A stretch of DNA of 64,000 nt from NCBI GenBank assembly GCA_958298945.1, contig OY282608.1, positions 14,361,933-14,425,932 on the forward strand, in the 5' to 3' direction. A program made the translations under genes and the position numbers. The notes under the pieces are model-generated. The model ran no database searches and was not told the DNA's origin. It saw nothing but the letters and a program-made list of their open reading frames with translations. Origin of the DNA: Atherix ibis. Taxonomy: Eukaryota > Arthropoda > Insecta > Diptera > Athericidae. Positions within the stretch are counted from its first letter, which is position 1, and every line of letters begins with the position of its first letter. Shown here in pieces: positions 27,621 through 43,940 of this stretch.

Positions 27621-30600
27621 CAACAAACCAACAAACCAACAAGCCAACAAACCAACAAACCAACAAACCAACAAACGAACAAACCAACAAACGAACAAAC
27701 CAACAAACCAACAAACCAAGAAACCAACAAACCAACAAACTAACAAGCCAACAAACCAACAAACCAACAAACCAACAAACCAACAAACCAACAAACCAAC
27801 AAACCAACAAACGAACAAACCAACAAACGAACAAACCAACAAACCAACAAACCAAGAAACCAACAAACCAACAAACTAACAAGCCAACAAACCAACAAAC
27901 CAACAAACCAACAAACCAACAAACCAACAAACCAACAAACCAACAAACCAACAAACCAACAAACGCACAAATAAACAAACAAACAAACCAACAAACCAAC
28001 AAACAAAAAAACCAACAAACCAACAAACCAACAAGCCAACAAACCAACAAACCAAGTAACCAACAAACCAACAAACCAACAAGCCAACCAACCAATAAAC
28101 CAACAAACGAACAAACGAACAAACGAACAAACCAACAAACCAACAAACCAACAAGCAAACAAACCAACAAGCCAACAAGCCAACAAGCCAACAAACGAAC
28201 ATACGAACAAACCAACAAACCAACAAACCAACAAACCAACAAACGAACAAACTAACTAACCAATAAACCAACAAACCAACAAACCATCAAACCAACAAAC
28301 GAACAAACCAACAAGCCAAAAAACCAAAAAACGAACAAACGAACAAATTAACAAACCAACAAACCAACAAACCAACAAACCACGAAACCGACAAATCAAC
28401 AAACCAAAAAACCATCAAACCAACAAACCAACAAACCAACAAACCAACAAGCCAATAAACCAAAAAACCAACAAACCAACAAACCAACAAGCCAACAAAC
28501 GAACAAACCTACAAACCAACAAACCAACAAACCAACAAACCAACAAACGAACAAACAAACAAACCAACAAACCAACAAACCAACAAACCAACAAACAAAA
28601 AAACCTACAAACCAACAAACCAACAAGCCAACAAACCAACAAACCAAGTAACCAACAAACCAACAAACCAACAAGCCAACAAACCAATAAACCAACAAAC
28701 GAACAAACAAACAAACCAACAAACCAACAAACCAACAAGCCAACAAACCAACAAGCCAACAAACCAACAAACCAACAAACGAACAAACCATCAAACCAAC
28801 AAACGAACAAACCAACAAGCCAACAAACCAAAAAACGACCAAACGAACAAACCAAAAAAACCAACAAACCAACAAGCCAACCAACCAATAAACCAACAAA
28901 CGAACAAACGAACAAACGAACAAACCAACAAACCAACAAACCAACAAACCAACAAGCCAACAAACCAACAAATCAACAAACCAACAAACCAACAAACCAA
29001 CATACCAACAAACCAAAAAACCATAAAACCAACAAACCAGCAAACCAACAAAACAACAAGCCAATAAACCAAAAAACCAACAAACCAACAAACCAACAAA
29101 CCAACAAACCAACAAACCAACAAACCAACAAACCAACAAACCAACAAACCAACAAACCAACAAATCAACAAACCAACAAACCAACAAACCAACAAACCAA
29201 CAAACCAACAAACCAACAAACGAACAAACGAACAAACCAACAAACGAACAAACCAACAAACCAACAAACCCACAAACGAACAAACGAACAAACAAACAAA
29301 CCAACAAACCAACAAACCAACAAGCCAACAAACCAACAAACCAACAAGCGAACAAACGAACAAACAAACAAACCAACAAACCAACAAACCAACAAACCAA
29401 CAAACCGACAAACCAATAAACAACAAACCAACAAACAAACAAACCACCAAACCAACAAACCAACAAACCAAGAAACCAATAAACCAACAAACCAACAAAC
29501 CAAGAAACCAAGAAACCAACAAACTAACAAACCAACAAGCCAACAAACCAACAAACCAACAAACAAACAAACCAACAAACCAACAAACCAACAAACCAAC
29601 AAACCAATAAACCAACAAACCAACAAACCAACAAACCAACAAACCAACAAGCCAACAAACCAACAAACCAACAAACCAACAAACCAACAAACGAACAAAC
29701 CAACAAACGAACAAACCAACAAACCAACAAACCAAGAAACCAACAAACCAACAAACTAACAAGCTAACAAACCAACAAACCAACAAACCAACAAACCAAC
29801 AAACCAACAAACCAACAAACCAACAAACCAACAAACCAACAAACCAACAAACCAACAAACCAACAAACGCACAAATAAACAAACAAACAAACCAACAAAC
29901 CAACAAACAAAAAAACCAACAAACCAACAAACCAACAAGCCAACAAACCAATAAACCAAGTAACCAACAAACCAACAAACCAACAAGCCAACCAACCAAT
30001 AAACCAACAAACGAACAAACGAACAAACGAACAAACCAACAAACCAACAAACCAACAAGCCAACAAACCAACAAGCCAACAAGCCAACAAGCCAACAAAC
30101 GAACATACGAACAAACCAACAAACCAACAAACCAACAAACCAACAAACGAACAAACTAACAAACCAATAAACCAACAAACCAACAAACCATCAAACCAAC
30201 AAACGAACAAACCAACAAGCCAAAAAACCAAAAAAACGAACAAACGAACAAACTAACAAACCAACAAACCAACAAACCAACAAACCAAGAAACCGACAAA
30301 TCAACAAACCAACAAGCCAACAAGCCAACAAACTAACAAACGAACAAACCAAGAAACCAACAAACCAACAAACCAACAAACCAACAAACCAACATACCAA
30401 CAAACCAAAAAACCATCAAACCAACAAACCAACAAACCAACAAGCCAACAAGCCAACAAACCAACAAGCCAACAAACGAACAAACCAACAAACCAACAAA
30501 CCAACAAACCTAGAAACCAACAAACCAACAAACTAACAAGCCAACAAACCAACAAACCAACAAACCTACAAACCAACAAACCAACAAACCAACAAACCAA

Positions 30601-31140
30601 CAAACGAACAAACAAACAAACCAACAAACCAACAAACCAACAAACCAACAAACCAAAAAACCTACAAACCAACAAACCAACAAGCCAACAAACCAACAAA
30701 CCAAGTAACCAACAAACTAACAAACCAACAAGCCAACAAACCAATAAACCAACAAACGAACAAACAAACAAACCAACAAACCAACAAACCAACAAGCCAA
30801 CAAACCAACAAGCCAACAAACCAACAAACCAACAAACGAACAAACCATCAAACCAACAAACGAACAAACCAACAAGCCAACAAACCAAAAAACGACCAAA
30901 CGAACAAACCAAAAAAACCAACAAACAAACAAACCAACAAGCCAACAAACCAAAAAACCAACAAACCAACAAACCAAGTAACCAAAAAACCAACAAACGA
31001 ACAAACCAACAAACCAACAAGCCAACAAGCCAACAAACCAACAAGCCAACAAACCAACAAGCCAACAAACGACCAAACGAACAAACCATTAAACCAACAA
31101 ACCAACAAACTAACAAGCCAACAAACCAACAAACCATCAA
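27430..31140. repeat. Direct duplications with 1,904-bp and 2,057-bp offsets
   Basis: CGCACAAATAAAC occurs at 27,964 and 29,868 (offset 1,904), inside matching variant strings that cover about 27.43-28.25 kb and 29.33-30.15 kb. Immediately after, CCTACAAACC at 28,604 and 30,661 and CGACCAAACG at 28,836 and 30,893 both give 2,057. The two offsets differ by 153 bp, so one copy gained or lost material between the landmarks. All copies are direct. No gene content. Confidence 0.82.
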
Positions 31141-34100
31141 ACCAACAAACCAACAAACCAACAAACCAACAAGCCAACAAATCAACAAACCAACAAACAA
31201 AAAAACGAACAAACAAACAAACCAACAAACCAACAAACCATTAAACCAAAAAACCAACAAAGCAACAAACCAACAAGCCAACCAACCAACAAGCCAACAA
31301 ACCAACATACCAAGTAACCAACAAACCAACAAACGAACAAACCAACAAACAAACAAACCAACAAACAAACAAACCAACAAACCAACATACCAACAAACCA
31401 ACAAACCAACAAACCAACAAACCAACAAACAAACAAACCAACAAACCAACAAACCAACAAACCAACAAACCAACAAGCCAACAAGCCAACAAACTAACAA
31501 GCCAACAAATTAAAAAACCAACAAACCAACAAACCAACAAGCCAACAAACCAACAAACGAACAACCCAACAAACCAACAAGCCAACAAACCAACAAACCA
31601 AAAAGCAAACAAACCAACAAACCAACAAACGAACAAGCAAACAAACCAACAAACCAACAAACGAACAAACCAACAAACAAACAAACCAACAAACGAACAA
31701 ACCAACAAACGAACAAATTAACAAACCAACAAACCAACAAACAAGAAACCAACAAACCAACAAACCAACAAGCCAACAAACCAACAAACCATCAAACCAA
31801 CAAACCAACAAACCAACAAACCAACAAACCAACAAACCAACAAACCAACAAACCAACAAACCAACAAACGAACAAACAAACAAACCAACAAACCAACAAA
31901 CCAACAAACAAAAAAACCAACAAACCAACAAACCAACAAGCCAACAAACCAACAAACTAACAAGCCAAGAAACCAACCAACCAACAAACGAACAAACAAA
32001 CAAACCAACAAACCAACAAACTAACAAACCAAGTAACCAACAAACCAACAAATGAACAAACCAACAAACAAGGAAACCAACAAACGAACAAACCAACAAA
32101 CGAACAAACCAACAAACAAACAAACCAACAAACCAAGAAACCAACAAACCAACAAACTAACAAGCCAACAAACCAACAAACCAACAAACCAACAAACCAA
32201 CAAACCAACAAACCAACAAACCAACAAACCAACAAACCAACAAACCAACAAACCAACAAACCAACAAATCAACAAACCAACAAACAAAAAAACGAACAAA
32301 CAAACAAACCAACAAACCAACAACCATTAAACCAAAAAACCAACAAACCAACAAACCAACAAACCAACCAACCAACAAGCCAAAAAACCAACAAACCAAC
32401 GAACCAAGTAACCAACAAACCAACAAACGAACAAACCAACAAACAAACAAACCAACAAACAAACAAACCAACAAACCAACAAACCAACAAACCAAGTAAC
32501 CAACAAGCCAACAAACGAACAAACCAACAAACAAACAAACCAACAAACAAACAAACCAACAAACCAACAAACCAACAAACCAACAAACTAACAAACCAAC
32601 AAACCAACAAACCAACAAACAAACAAACCAACAAACCAACAAACCAACAAACCAACAAACCAACAAACCAACAAGCCAACAAACTAACAAGCCAACAAAT
32701 TAAAAAACCAACAAACCAACAAACCAACAAGCCAACAAACCAACAAACGAAAAACCCAACAAACCAACAAGCCAACAAACCAACAAACCAACAAGCCAAC
32801 AAACCAACAAACCAGCAAACGAACAAACCAACAAACGAACAAACCAACAAACCAACAAACCAAAAAACCATCAAACCAACAAACCAACAAACCAACAAGC
32901 CAACAAACCAACAAACCATCAAACCAACAAACCAACAAACCAACAAACCAACAAACCAACAAACGAACAAACAAACAAACCAACAAACAAACAAACCAAC
33001 AAACAAAAAAACCAACAAACCAACAAACCAACAAACTAACAAGCCAACAAACCAACCAACCAACAAACGAATAAACAAACAAACCAACAAACCAACAAAC
33101 CAACAAACCAAGTAACCAACAAACAAACAAACGAACAAACCAACAAACAAGCAAACCAACAAACGAACAAACCAACAAACGAACAAACCAACAAACAAAC
33201 AAACCAACAAGCCAACAAACTAACAAGCCAACAAATTAAAAAACCAACAAACCAACAAACCAACAACCCAACAAACCAACAAACCAACAAACCAACAAAC
33301 CAACAAACCAACAAACCAACAAACCAACAAACGAACAAACAAACAAACCAACAAACCAACAAGCCAACAAACCAACAAACTAACAAGCCAACAAACCAAC
33401 CAAACAACAAACGAATAAATAAACAAACCAACAAACCAACAAACCAACAAACCAAGTAACCAACAAACCAACAAACGAACAAACCAACAAACAAGCAAAC
33501 CAACAAACGAACAAACCAACAAACGAACAAACCAACAAACAAGCAAACCAACAAACCAAGAAACCAACAAACCAACAAACTAACAAGCCAACAAACCAAC
33601 AAACCAACAAACCAACAAACCAACAAACCAATAAACCAACAAACCAACAAACCAACAAACCAACAAACCAAGTAACCAACAAGCCAACAAACGAACAAAC
33701 CAACAAACAAACAAACCAACAAACAAACAAACCAACAAACCAACAAACCAACAAACCAACAAACTAACAAACCAACAAACCAACAAACCAACAAACAAAC
33801 AAACCAACAAACCAACAAACCAACAAACCAACAAACCAACAAACCAACAAACCAACAAGCCAACAAACTAACAAGCCAACAAATTAAAAAACCAACAAAC
33901 CAACAAACCAACAAGCCAACAAACCAACAAACGAAAAACCCAACAAACCAACAAGCCAACAAACCAACAAACCAACAAGCCAACAAACCAACAAACCAGC
34001 AAACGAACAAACCAACAAACGAACAAACCAACAAACCAACAAACCAAAAAACCATCAAACCAACAAACCAACAAACCAACAAGCCAACAAACCAACAAAC

Positions 34101-37100
34101 CATCAAACCAACAAACCAACAAACCAACAAACCAACAAACCAACAAACCAACAAACGAACAAACAAACAAACCAACAAACAAACAAACCAACAAACAAAA
34201 AAACCAACAAACCAACAAACCAACAAACTAACAAGCCAACAAACCAACCAACCAACAAACGAATAAACAAACAAACCAACAAACCAACAAACCAACAAAC
34301 CAAGTAACCAACAAACAAACAAACGAACAAACCAACAAACAAGCAAACCAACAAACGAACAAACCAACAAACGAACAAACCAACAAACAAACAAACCAAC
34401 AAGCCAACAAACTAACAAGCCAACAAATTAAAAAACCAACAAACCAACAAACCAACAACCCAACAAACCAACAAACCAACAAACCAACAAACCAACAAAC
34501 CAACAAACCAACAAACGAACAAACAAACAAACCAACAAACCAACAAACGAACAAACAAACAAACCAACAAACCAACAAACCAACAAACAAAAAAACCAAC
34601 AAACAAACAAACCAACAAGCCAACAAACCAACAAACTAACAAGCCAACAAACCAACCAACCAACAAACGAATAAATAAACAAACCAACAAACCAACAAAC
34701 CAAGTAACCAACAAACCAACAAACGAACAAACCAACAAACAAGCAAACCAACAAACGAACAAACCAACAAACGAACAAACCAACAAACAAGCAAACCAAC
34801 AAACCAAGAAACCAACAAACCAACAAACTAACAAGCCAACAAACCAACAAACCAACAAACCAACAAACCAACAAACCAATAAACCAACAAACCAACAAAC
34901 CAACAAACCAACAAACCAACAAACCAACAAACCAACAAACCAACAAACCAACAAACCAACAAACCAACAAATCAACAAACCAACAAACGAACAAACAAAC
35001 AAACCGACAAACCAACAAACCAACAAGCCAACAAGCCAACAAACCAACAAACCAACAAACGAACAAACGAACAAACAAACAAACCAACAAACCAACAAAC
35101 CAACCAACCAACAAACGAACAAACAAACAAACCAACAAACCAACAAACCAACAAACCAAGTAACCAACAAACCAACAAACGAACAAACCAACAAACAATG
35201 AAACCAACAAACGAACAAACCAACAAACGAACAAACCAACAAACAAACAAACCAACAAACCAGGAAACCAACAAACCAACAAACTAACAAGCCAACAAAC
35301 CAACAAACCAACAAACCAACAAACCAACAAACCAACAAACCAACAAACCAACAAACCAACAAACCAACAAACCAACAAATCAACAAACCAACAAACAAAA
35401 AAACGAACAAACAAACAAACCAACAAACCAACAAACCATTAAACCAAAAAACCAACAAACCAAAAAACCAAAAAACCAACCAACCAACAAGCCAAAAAAC
35501 CAACAAACCAACAAACCAAGTAACCAACAAACCAACAAACGAACAAACCAACAAACAAACAAACCAACAAACAAACAAACCAACAAACCAACAAACCAAC
35601 AAACCAAGTATCCAACAAGCCAACAAACGAACAAACCAACAAACAAACAAACCAACAAACCAACAAACCAACAAACCAACAAACCAACAAACCAACAAAC
35701 TAACAAACCAACAAACCAACAAACCAACAAACAAACAAACCAACAAACCAACAAACCAACAAACCAACAAACCAACAAACCAACAAACCAACAAGCCAAC
35801 AAACTAACAAGCCAACAAATTAAAAAACCAACAAACCAACAAACCAACAAGCCAACAAACCAACAAACGAAAAACCCAACAAACCAACAAGCCAACAAAC
35901 CAACAAACCAACAAGCCAACAAATCAACAAACCAACAAACGAACAAACCAGCAAACGAACAAACCAACAAACCAACAAACCAAAAAACCATCAATTCAAC
36001 AAACCAACAAACCAACAAGCCAACAAACCAACAAACCATCAAACCAACAAACCAACAAACCAACAAACCAACAAACCAACAAACGAACAAACAAACAAAC
36101 CAAAAAACGAATAAACAAACAAACCAACAAACCAACAAACCAACAAACCAACAAACGAACAAACCAACAAACGAACAAACCAACAAACAAACAAACCAAC
36201 ACACCAAGAAACCAACAAGCCAACAAACTAACAAGCCAACAAATTAAAAAACCAACAAACCAACAAACCAACAAGCCAACAAACCAACAAACGAACAACC
36301 CAACAAACCAACAAACCAACAAACCAACAAACAAACAAACAAACAAACGAACAAACCAACAAACGAACAAACCAACAAACCAACAAACCAACAAACAAGA
36401 AACCAACAAACCAACAAACCAACAAACGAACAAACCAACAAGCCAACAAACCAACAAACCATCAAACCAACAAACCAACAAACCAACAAACCAACAAACG
36501 AATAAACAAACAAACCAACAAACCAACAAACCAACAAACCAAGTAACCAACAAACCAACAAACGAACAAACCAACAAACAAGCAAACCAACAAACGAACA
36601 AACCAACAAACGAACAAACCAACAAACAAACAAACCAACAAACCAAGAAACCAACAAGCCAACAAACTAACAAGCCAACAAATTAAAAAACCAACAAACC
36701 AACAAACCAACAAGCCAACAAACCAACAAACGAACAACCCAACAAACCAACAAACCAACAAACCAACAAACAAACAAACCAACAAACGAACAAACCAACA
36801 AACGAACAAACCAACAAACCAACAAACCAACAAACAAGAAACCAACAAACCAACAAACCAACAAGCCAACAAACCAACAAACCATCAAACCAACAAACCA
36901 ACAAACCAACAAACCAACAAACCAACAAACCAACGAACAAACCAACAACAAACGAACAAACCAACAAACAAACAAACCAACAAACAAACAAACCAACAAA
37001 CCAACAAACCAACAAACCAAGTAACCAACAAGCCAACAAACGAACAAACCAACAAACAAACAAACCAACAAACCAACAAACCAACAAACCAACAAACCAA

Positions 37101-37220
37101 CAAACCAACAAACCAACAAACTAACAAACCAACAAACCAACAAACCAACAAACAAACAAACCAACAAACCAACAAACCAACAAACCAACAAACCAACAAA
37201 CCAACAAGCCAACAAACTAA
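31140..37220. repeat. Short higher-order repeats marked by ATTAAAAAACC
   Basis: The variant ATTAAAAAACC first appears at 31,509 and recurs at about 32,699, 33,235, 33,883, 34,427, 35,819, 36,243 and 36,682, at spacings of roughly 0.4-1.4 kb. A clear HOR of 1,184-1,192 bp runs from about 32.70 to 34.9 kb: the cassette with CGAAAAAC is at 32,748 and 33,932, and CCAGCAAACG is near 32,812 and 33,996. The marker is usually preceded by CTAACAAG-CCAACAAA. I did not find it before 31.5 kb or after 47.8 kb. Confidence 0.8.
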
Positions 37221-40200
37221 CAAGCCAACAAATTAAAAAACCAACAAACCAACAAACCAACAAGCCAACAAACCAACAAACGAAAAACCCAACAAACCAA
37301 CAAGCCAACAAACCAACAAACCAACAAGCCAACAAACCAACAAACCAACAAACGAAGAAACCAACAAACGAACAAACAAACAAACCAACAAAAGAATAAA
37401 CAAACAAACCAACAAACCAACAAACCAACAAACCAAGTAACCAACAAACCAACAAACGAACAAACCAACAAACAAGCAAACCAACAAACGAACAAACCAA
37501 CAAACGAACAAACCAACAAACAAACAAACCAACAAACCAAGAAACGAACAAGCCAACAAACTAACAAGCCAACAAATTAAAAAACCAACAAACCAACAAA
37601 CCAACAAGCCAACAAACCAACAAACGAACAACCCAACAAACCAACAAACCAACAAACCAACAAACAAACAAACCAACAAACGAACAAACCAACAAACGAA
37701 CAAACCAACAAACCAACAAACCAACAAACAAGAAACCAACAAACCAACAAACCAACAAGCCAACAAACCAACAAACCATCAAACCAACAAACCAACAAAC
37801 CAACAAACCAACAAACCAACAAACCAACAAACCAACAAACGAAAAACCCAACAAACCAACAAGCCAACAAACCAACAAACCAACAAGCCAACAAACCAAC
37901 AAACCAACAAACGAACAAACCAACAAACGAACAAACCAACAAACCAACAAACCAAAAAACCATCAATTCAACAAACCAACAAACCAACAAGCCAACAAAC
38001 CAACAAACCATCAAACCAACAAACCAACAAACCAACAAACCAACAAACCAACAAACGAACAAACAAACAAACCAACAAACGAATAAACAAACAAACCAAC
38101 AAACCAACAAACCAACAAACCAAGTAACCAACAAACCAACAAACGAACAAACCAACAAACAAGCAAACCAACAAACGAACAAACCAACAAACGAACAAAC
38201 CAACAAACAAACAAACCAACAAACCAAGAAACCAACAAGCCAACAAACTAACAAGCCAACAAATTAAAAAACCAACAAACCAACAAACCAACAAGCCAAC
38301 AAACCAACAAACGAACAACCCAACAAACCAACAAACCAACAAACCAACAAACAAACAAACCAACAAACGAACAAACCAACAAACGAACAAACAAACAAAC
38401 CAACAAACCTACAAACAAGAAACCAACAAACCAACAAACCAACAAGCCAACAAACCAACAAACCATCAAACCAACAAACCAACAAACCAACAAACCAACA
38501 AACCAACAAACCAACAAACCAACAAACCAACAAACCAACAAACCAACAAACCAACAAACCAACAAACCAACAAACCAACAAACCAACAAACCAACAAACG
38601 AATAAACAAACAAGCCAACAAACCAACCAACCAACAAACGAATAAACAAACAAACCAACAAACCAACAAACCAACAAACCAAGTAACCAACAAACCAACA
38701 AACGAACAAACCAACAAACAAGCAAACCAACAAACGAACAAACCAACAAACGAACAAACCAACAAACAAACAAACCAACAAACCAAGAAACCAACAAACC
38801 AACAAACTAACAAACTAACAAGCCAACAAACCAACAAACCAACAAACCAACAAACCAACAACCCAACAAACCAACAAACCAACAAACCAACAAACCAACA
38901 AACCAACAAACCAACAAACCAACAAACCAACAAACCAACAAACCAACAAACCAACAAATCAACAAACCAACAAACGAACAAATGAACAAACAAACAAACC
39001 GACAAACCAACAAACCAACAAGCCAACAAGCCAACAAACCAACAAACCAACAAACGAACAAACGAACAAACAAACAAACCAACAAACCAACAAACCAACA
39101 AACCAACAAACCAACAAACCAACAAACAACAAACCAACAAACAAACAAACCACCAAACCAACAAACCAACAAACCAACAAACCAATAAACCAACAAACCA
39201 ACAAACCAACAAACCAAGAAACCAGCAAACTAACAAACCAACAAGCCAACAAACCAACAAACCAACAAACCAACAAACAAACAAACCAACAAACCAACAA
39301 ACCAACAAACCAACAAACCAACAAACCAACAAACCAACAAACCAAAAAACCAACAAACCAACAAACCAACAAACCAACAAACCAACAAGCCAACAAACCA
39401 AAAAGCCAACAAACCAACAAACCAACAAACGAACAAACGAACAAACGAACAAACGAACAAACGAACAAACGAACAAACCAACAAACCAAAAAACCAACAA
39501 ACCAACAAACGAACAAACCAACAAACCAACAAGCCAACAAACCAACAAACCAACAAGCCAACAAACCAACCAACCAACAAACGAACAAACAAACAAACCA
39601 ACAAACCAACAAACCAACAAACCAAGTAACCAACAAACCAACAAACGAACAAACCAATAAACAAGCAAACCAACAAACGAACAAACCAACAAACAAACAA
39701 ACCAACAAACCAACGAAGCAACAAACCAACAAACCAAGAAACCAACAAACTAACAAGCCAACAAACCAACAAACCAACAAACCAACAAACCAACAAACCA
39801 ACAAAACAACAAACCAACAACGCACAAACAAACAAACCAACAAACCAACAAACCAACAAACCAAAAAACCAACAAACCAACAAATCAACAAGCCAACAAA
39901 CCAACAAACCAAGTAACCAACAAACCAACAAGCTAACCAACCAATAAACCAATAAACCAACAAACGAACAAACGAACAAACCAACAAACCAACAAACCAA
40001 CAAACGAACAAACCAACAAACGAACAAATTAACAAACCAACAAACCAACAAACAAGAAACCAACAAACCAACAAACCAACAAGCCAATAAACCAACAAAC
40101 CATCAAACCAACAAACCAACAAACCAACAAACCAACAAACCAACAAACCAACAAACCAACAAACCAACAAACCAACAAACGAACAAACAAACAAACCAAC

Positions 40201-40611
40201 AAACCAACAAACCAACAAACAAAAAAACCAACAAACCAACAAACCAACAAGCCAACAAACCAACAAACTAACAAGCCAACAAACCAACCAACCAACAAAC
40301 GAACAAACAAACAAACCAACAAACCAACAAACCAACAAACCAAGTAACCAACAAACCAACAAACGAACAAACCAACAAACAAGGAAACCAACAAACGAAC
40401 AAACCAACAAACGAACAAACCAACAAACAAACAAACCAACAAACCAAGAAACCAACAAACCAACAAACTAACAAGCCAACAAACCAACAAACCAACAAAC
40501 CAACAAACCAACAAACCAACAAACCAACAAACCAACAAACCAACAAACCAACAAACCAACAAACCAACAAACCAACAAACCAACAAACTAACAAGCCAAC
40601 AAGCCAACAAA
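37220..40611. repeat. Higher-order repeat C, copy 1 (3,339-3,395-bp offset)
   Basis: This segment recurs about 3.4 kb downstream. ATTAAAAAACC at 37,232, 37,576 and 38,263 pairs with 40,627, 40,971 and 41,618; AATGAACAAACAAAC at 38,982 pairs with 42,329; AAGGAAACC at 40,381 pairs with 43,720. Offsets go from 3,395 to 3,355, 3,347 and 3,339. Every change is a multiple of 8, so copies differ by whole units. Six consecutive CGAACAAA units near 39,430 are four in copy 2. Confidence 0.88.
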
Positions 40612-43600
40612 CTAACAAGCCAACAAATTAAAAAACCAACAAACCAACAAACCAACAAGCCAACAAACCAACAAACGAAAAACCCAACAAACCAACAAGC
40701 CAACAAACCAACAAACCAACAAGCCAACAAACCAACAAACCAACAAACGAAGAAACCAACAAACGAACAAACAAACAAACCAACAAACGAATAAACAAAC
40801 AAACCAACAAACCAACAAACCAACAAACCAAGTAACCAACAAACCAACAAACGAACAAACCAACAAACAAGCAAACCAACAAACGAACAAACCAACAAAT
40901 GAACAAACCAACAAACAAACAAACCAACAAACCAAGAAACGAACAAGCCAACAAACTAACAAGCCAACAAATTAAAAAACCAACAAACCAACAAACCAAC
41001 AAGCCAACAAACCAACAAACGAACAACCCAACAAACCAACAAACCAACAAACCAACAAACAAACAAACCAACAAACGAACAAACCAACAAACGAACAAAC
41101 CAACAAACCAACAAACCAACAAACAAGAAACCAACAAACCAACAAACCAACAAGCCAACAAACCAACAAACCAACAAACCAACAAACCAACAAACCAACA
41201 AACGAAAAACCCAACAAACCAACAAGCCAACAAACCAACAAACCAACAAGCCAACAAACCAACAAACCAACAAACGAACAAACCAACAAACGAACAAACC
41301 AACAAACCAACAAACCAAAAAACCATCAATTCAACAAACCAACAAACCAACAAGCCAACAAACCAACAAACCATCAAACCAACAAACCAACAAACCAACA
41401 AACCAACAAACCAACAAACGAACAAACAAACAAACCAACAAACGAATAAACAAACAAACCAACAAACCAACAAACCAACAAACCAAGTAACCAACAAACC
41501 AACAAACGAACAAACCAACAAACAAGCAAACCAACAAACGAACAAACCAACAAACGAACAAACCAACAAACAAACAAACCAAGAAACCAACAAGCCAACA
41601 AACTAACAAGCCAACAAATTAAAAAACCAACAAACCAACAAACCAACAAGCCAACAAACCAACAAACGAACAACCCAACAAACCAACAAACCAACAAACC
41701 AACAAACAAACAAACCAACAAACGAACAAACCAACAAACGAACAAACCAACAAACCAACAAACCAACAAACAAGAAACCAACAAACCAACAAACCAACAA
41801 GCCAACAAACCAACAAACCATCAAACCAACAAACCAACAAACCAACAAACCAACAAACCAACAAACCAACAAACCAACAAACCAACAAACCAACAAACCA
41901 ACAAACCAACAAACCAACAAACCAACAAACCAACAAACCAACAAACCAACAAACGAATAAACAAACAAGCCAACAAACCAACCAACCAACAAACGAATAA
42001 ACAAACAAACCAACAAACCAACAAACCAACAAACCAAGTAACCAACAAACCAACAAACGAACAAACCAACAAACAAGCAAACCAACAAACGAACAAACCA
42101 ACAAACGAACAAACCAACAAACAAACAAACCAACAAACCAAGAAACCAACAAACCAACAAACTAACAAACTAACAAGCCAACAAACCAACAAACCAACAA
42201 ACCAACAAACCAACAACCCAACAAACCAACAAACCAACAAACCAACAAACCAACAAACCAACAAACCAACAAACCAACAAACCAACAAACCAACAAACCA
42301 ACAAATCAACAAACCAACAAACGAACAAATGAACAAACAAACAAACCGACAAACCAACAAACCAACAAGCCAACAAGCCAACAAACCAACAAACCAACAA
42401 ACGAACAAACGAACAAACAAACAAACCAACAAACCAACAAACCAACAAACCAACAAACCAACAAACCAACAAACAACAAACCAACAAACAAACAAACCAC
42501 CAAACCAACAAACCAACAAACCAACAAACCAATAAACCAACAAACCAACAAACCAACAAACCAAGAAACCAGCAAACTAACAAACCAACAAGCCAACAAA
42601 CCAACAAACCAACAAACCAACAAACAAACAACCCAACAAACCAACAAACCAACAAACCAACAAACCAACAAACCAACAAACCAACAAACCAAAAAACCAA
42701 CAAACCAACAAACCAACAAACCAACAAACCAACAAGCCAACAAACCAAAAAGCCAACAAACCAACAAACCAACAAACCAACAAACGAACAAACGAACAAA
42801 CGAACAAACGAACAAACCAACAAACCAAAAAACCAACAAACCAACAAACGAACAAACCAACAAACCAACAAGCCAACAAACCAACAAACCAACAAGCCAA
42901 CAAACCAACCAACCAACAAACGAACAAACAAACAAACCAACAAACCAACAAACCAACAAACCAAGTAACCAACAAACCAACAAACGAACAAACCAATAAA
43001 AAAGCAAACCAACAAACGAACAAACCAACAAACAAACAAACCAACAAACCAACGAAGCAACAAACCAACAAACCAAGAAACCAACAAACTAACAAGCCAA
43101 CAAACCAACAAACCAACAAACCAACAAACCAACAAAACAACAAACCAACAACGCACAAACAAACAAACCAACAAACCAACAAACCAACAAACCAAAAAAC
43201 CAACAAACCAACAAATCAACAAGCCAACAAACCAACAAACCAAGTAACCAACAAACCAACAAGCTAACCAACCAATAAACCAATAAACCAACAAACGAAC
43301 AAACGAACAAACCAACAAACCAACAAACCAACAAACGAACAAACCAACAAACGAACAAATTAACAAACCAACAAACCAACAAACAAGAAACCAACAAACC
43401 AACAAACCAACAAGCCAACAAACCAACAAACCATCAAACCAACAAACCAACAAACCAACAAACCAACAAACCAACAAACCAACAAACCAACAAACCAACA
43501 AACCAACAAACCAACAAACGAACAAACAAACAAACCAACAAACCAACAAACCAACAAACAAAAAAACCAACAAACCAACAAACCAACAAGCCAACAAACC

Positions 43601-43940
43601 AACAAACTAACAAGCCAACAAACCAACCAACCAACAAACGAACAAACAAACAAACCAACAAACCAACAAACCAACAAACCAAGTAACCAACAAACCAACA
43701 AACGAACAAACCAACAAACAAGGAAACCAACAAACGAACAAACCAACAAACGAACAAACCAACAAACAAACAAACCAACAAACCAAGAAACCAACAAACC
43801 AACAAACTAACAAGCCAACAAACCAACAAACCAACAAACCAACAAACCAACAAACCAACAAACCAACAAACCAACAAACCAACAAACCAACAAACCAACA
43901 AACCAAAAAAACCAACAAACCAACAAACCAACAATTCAAC
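40612..43940. repeat. Higher-order repeat C, copy 2
   Basis: Direct copy of 37,220-40,611 with the same landmark order. It differs by whole-unit deletions and single-base changes such as CAAAAAAG for CAAACAAG near 43,000. The AATGAAC landmark lies 711 bp after the ATTAAAAAACC marker at 41,618; the value is 719 in copy 1. Confidence 0.87.
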
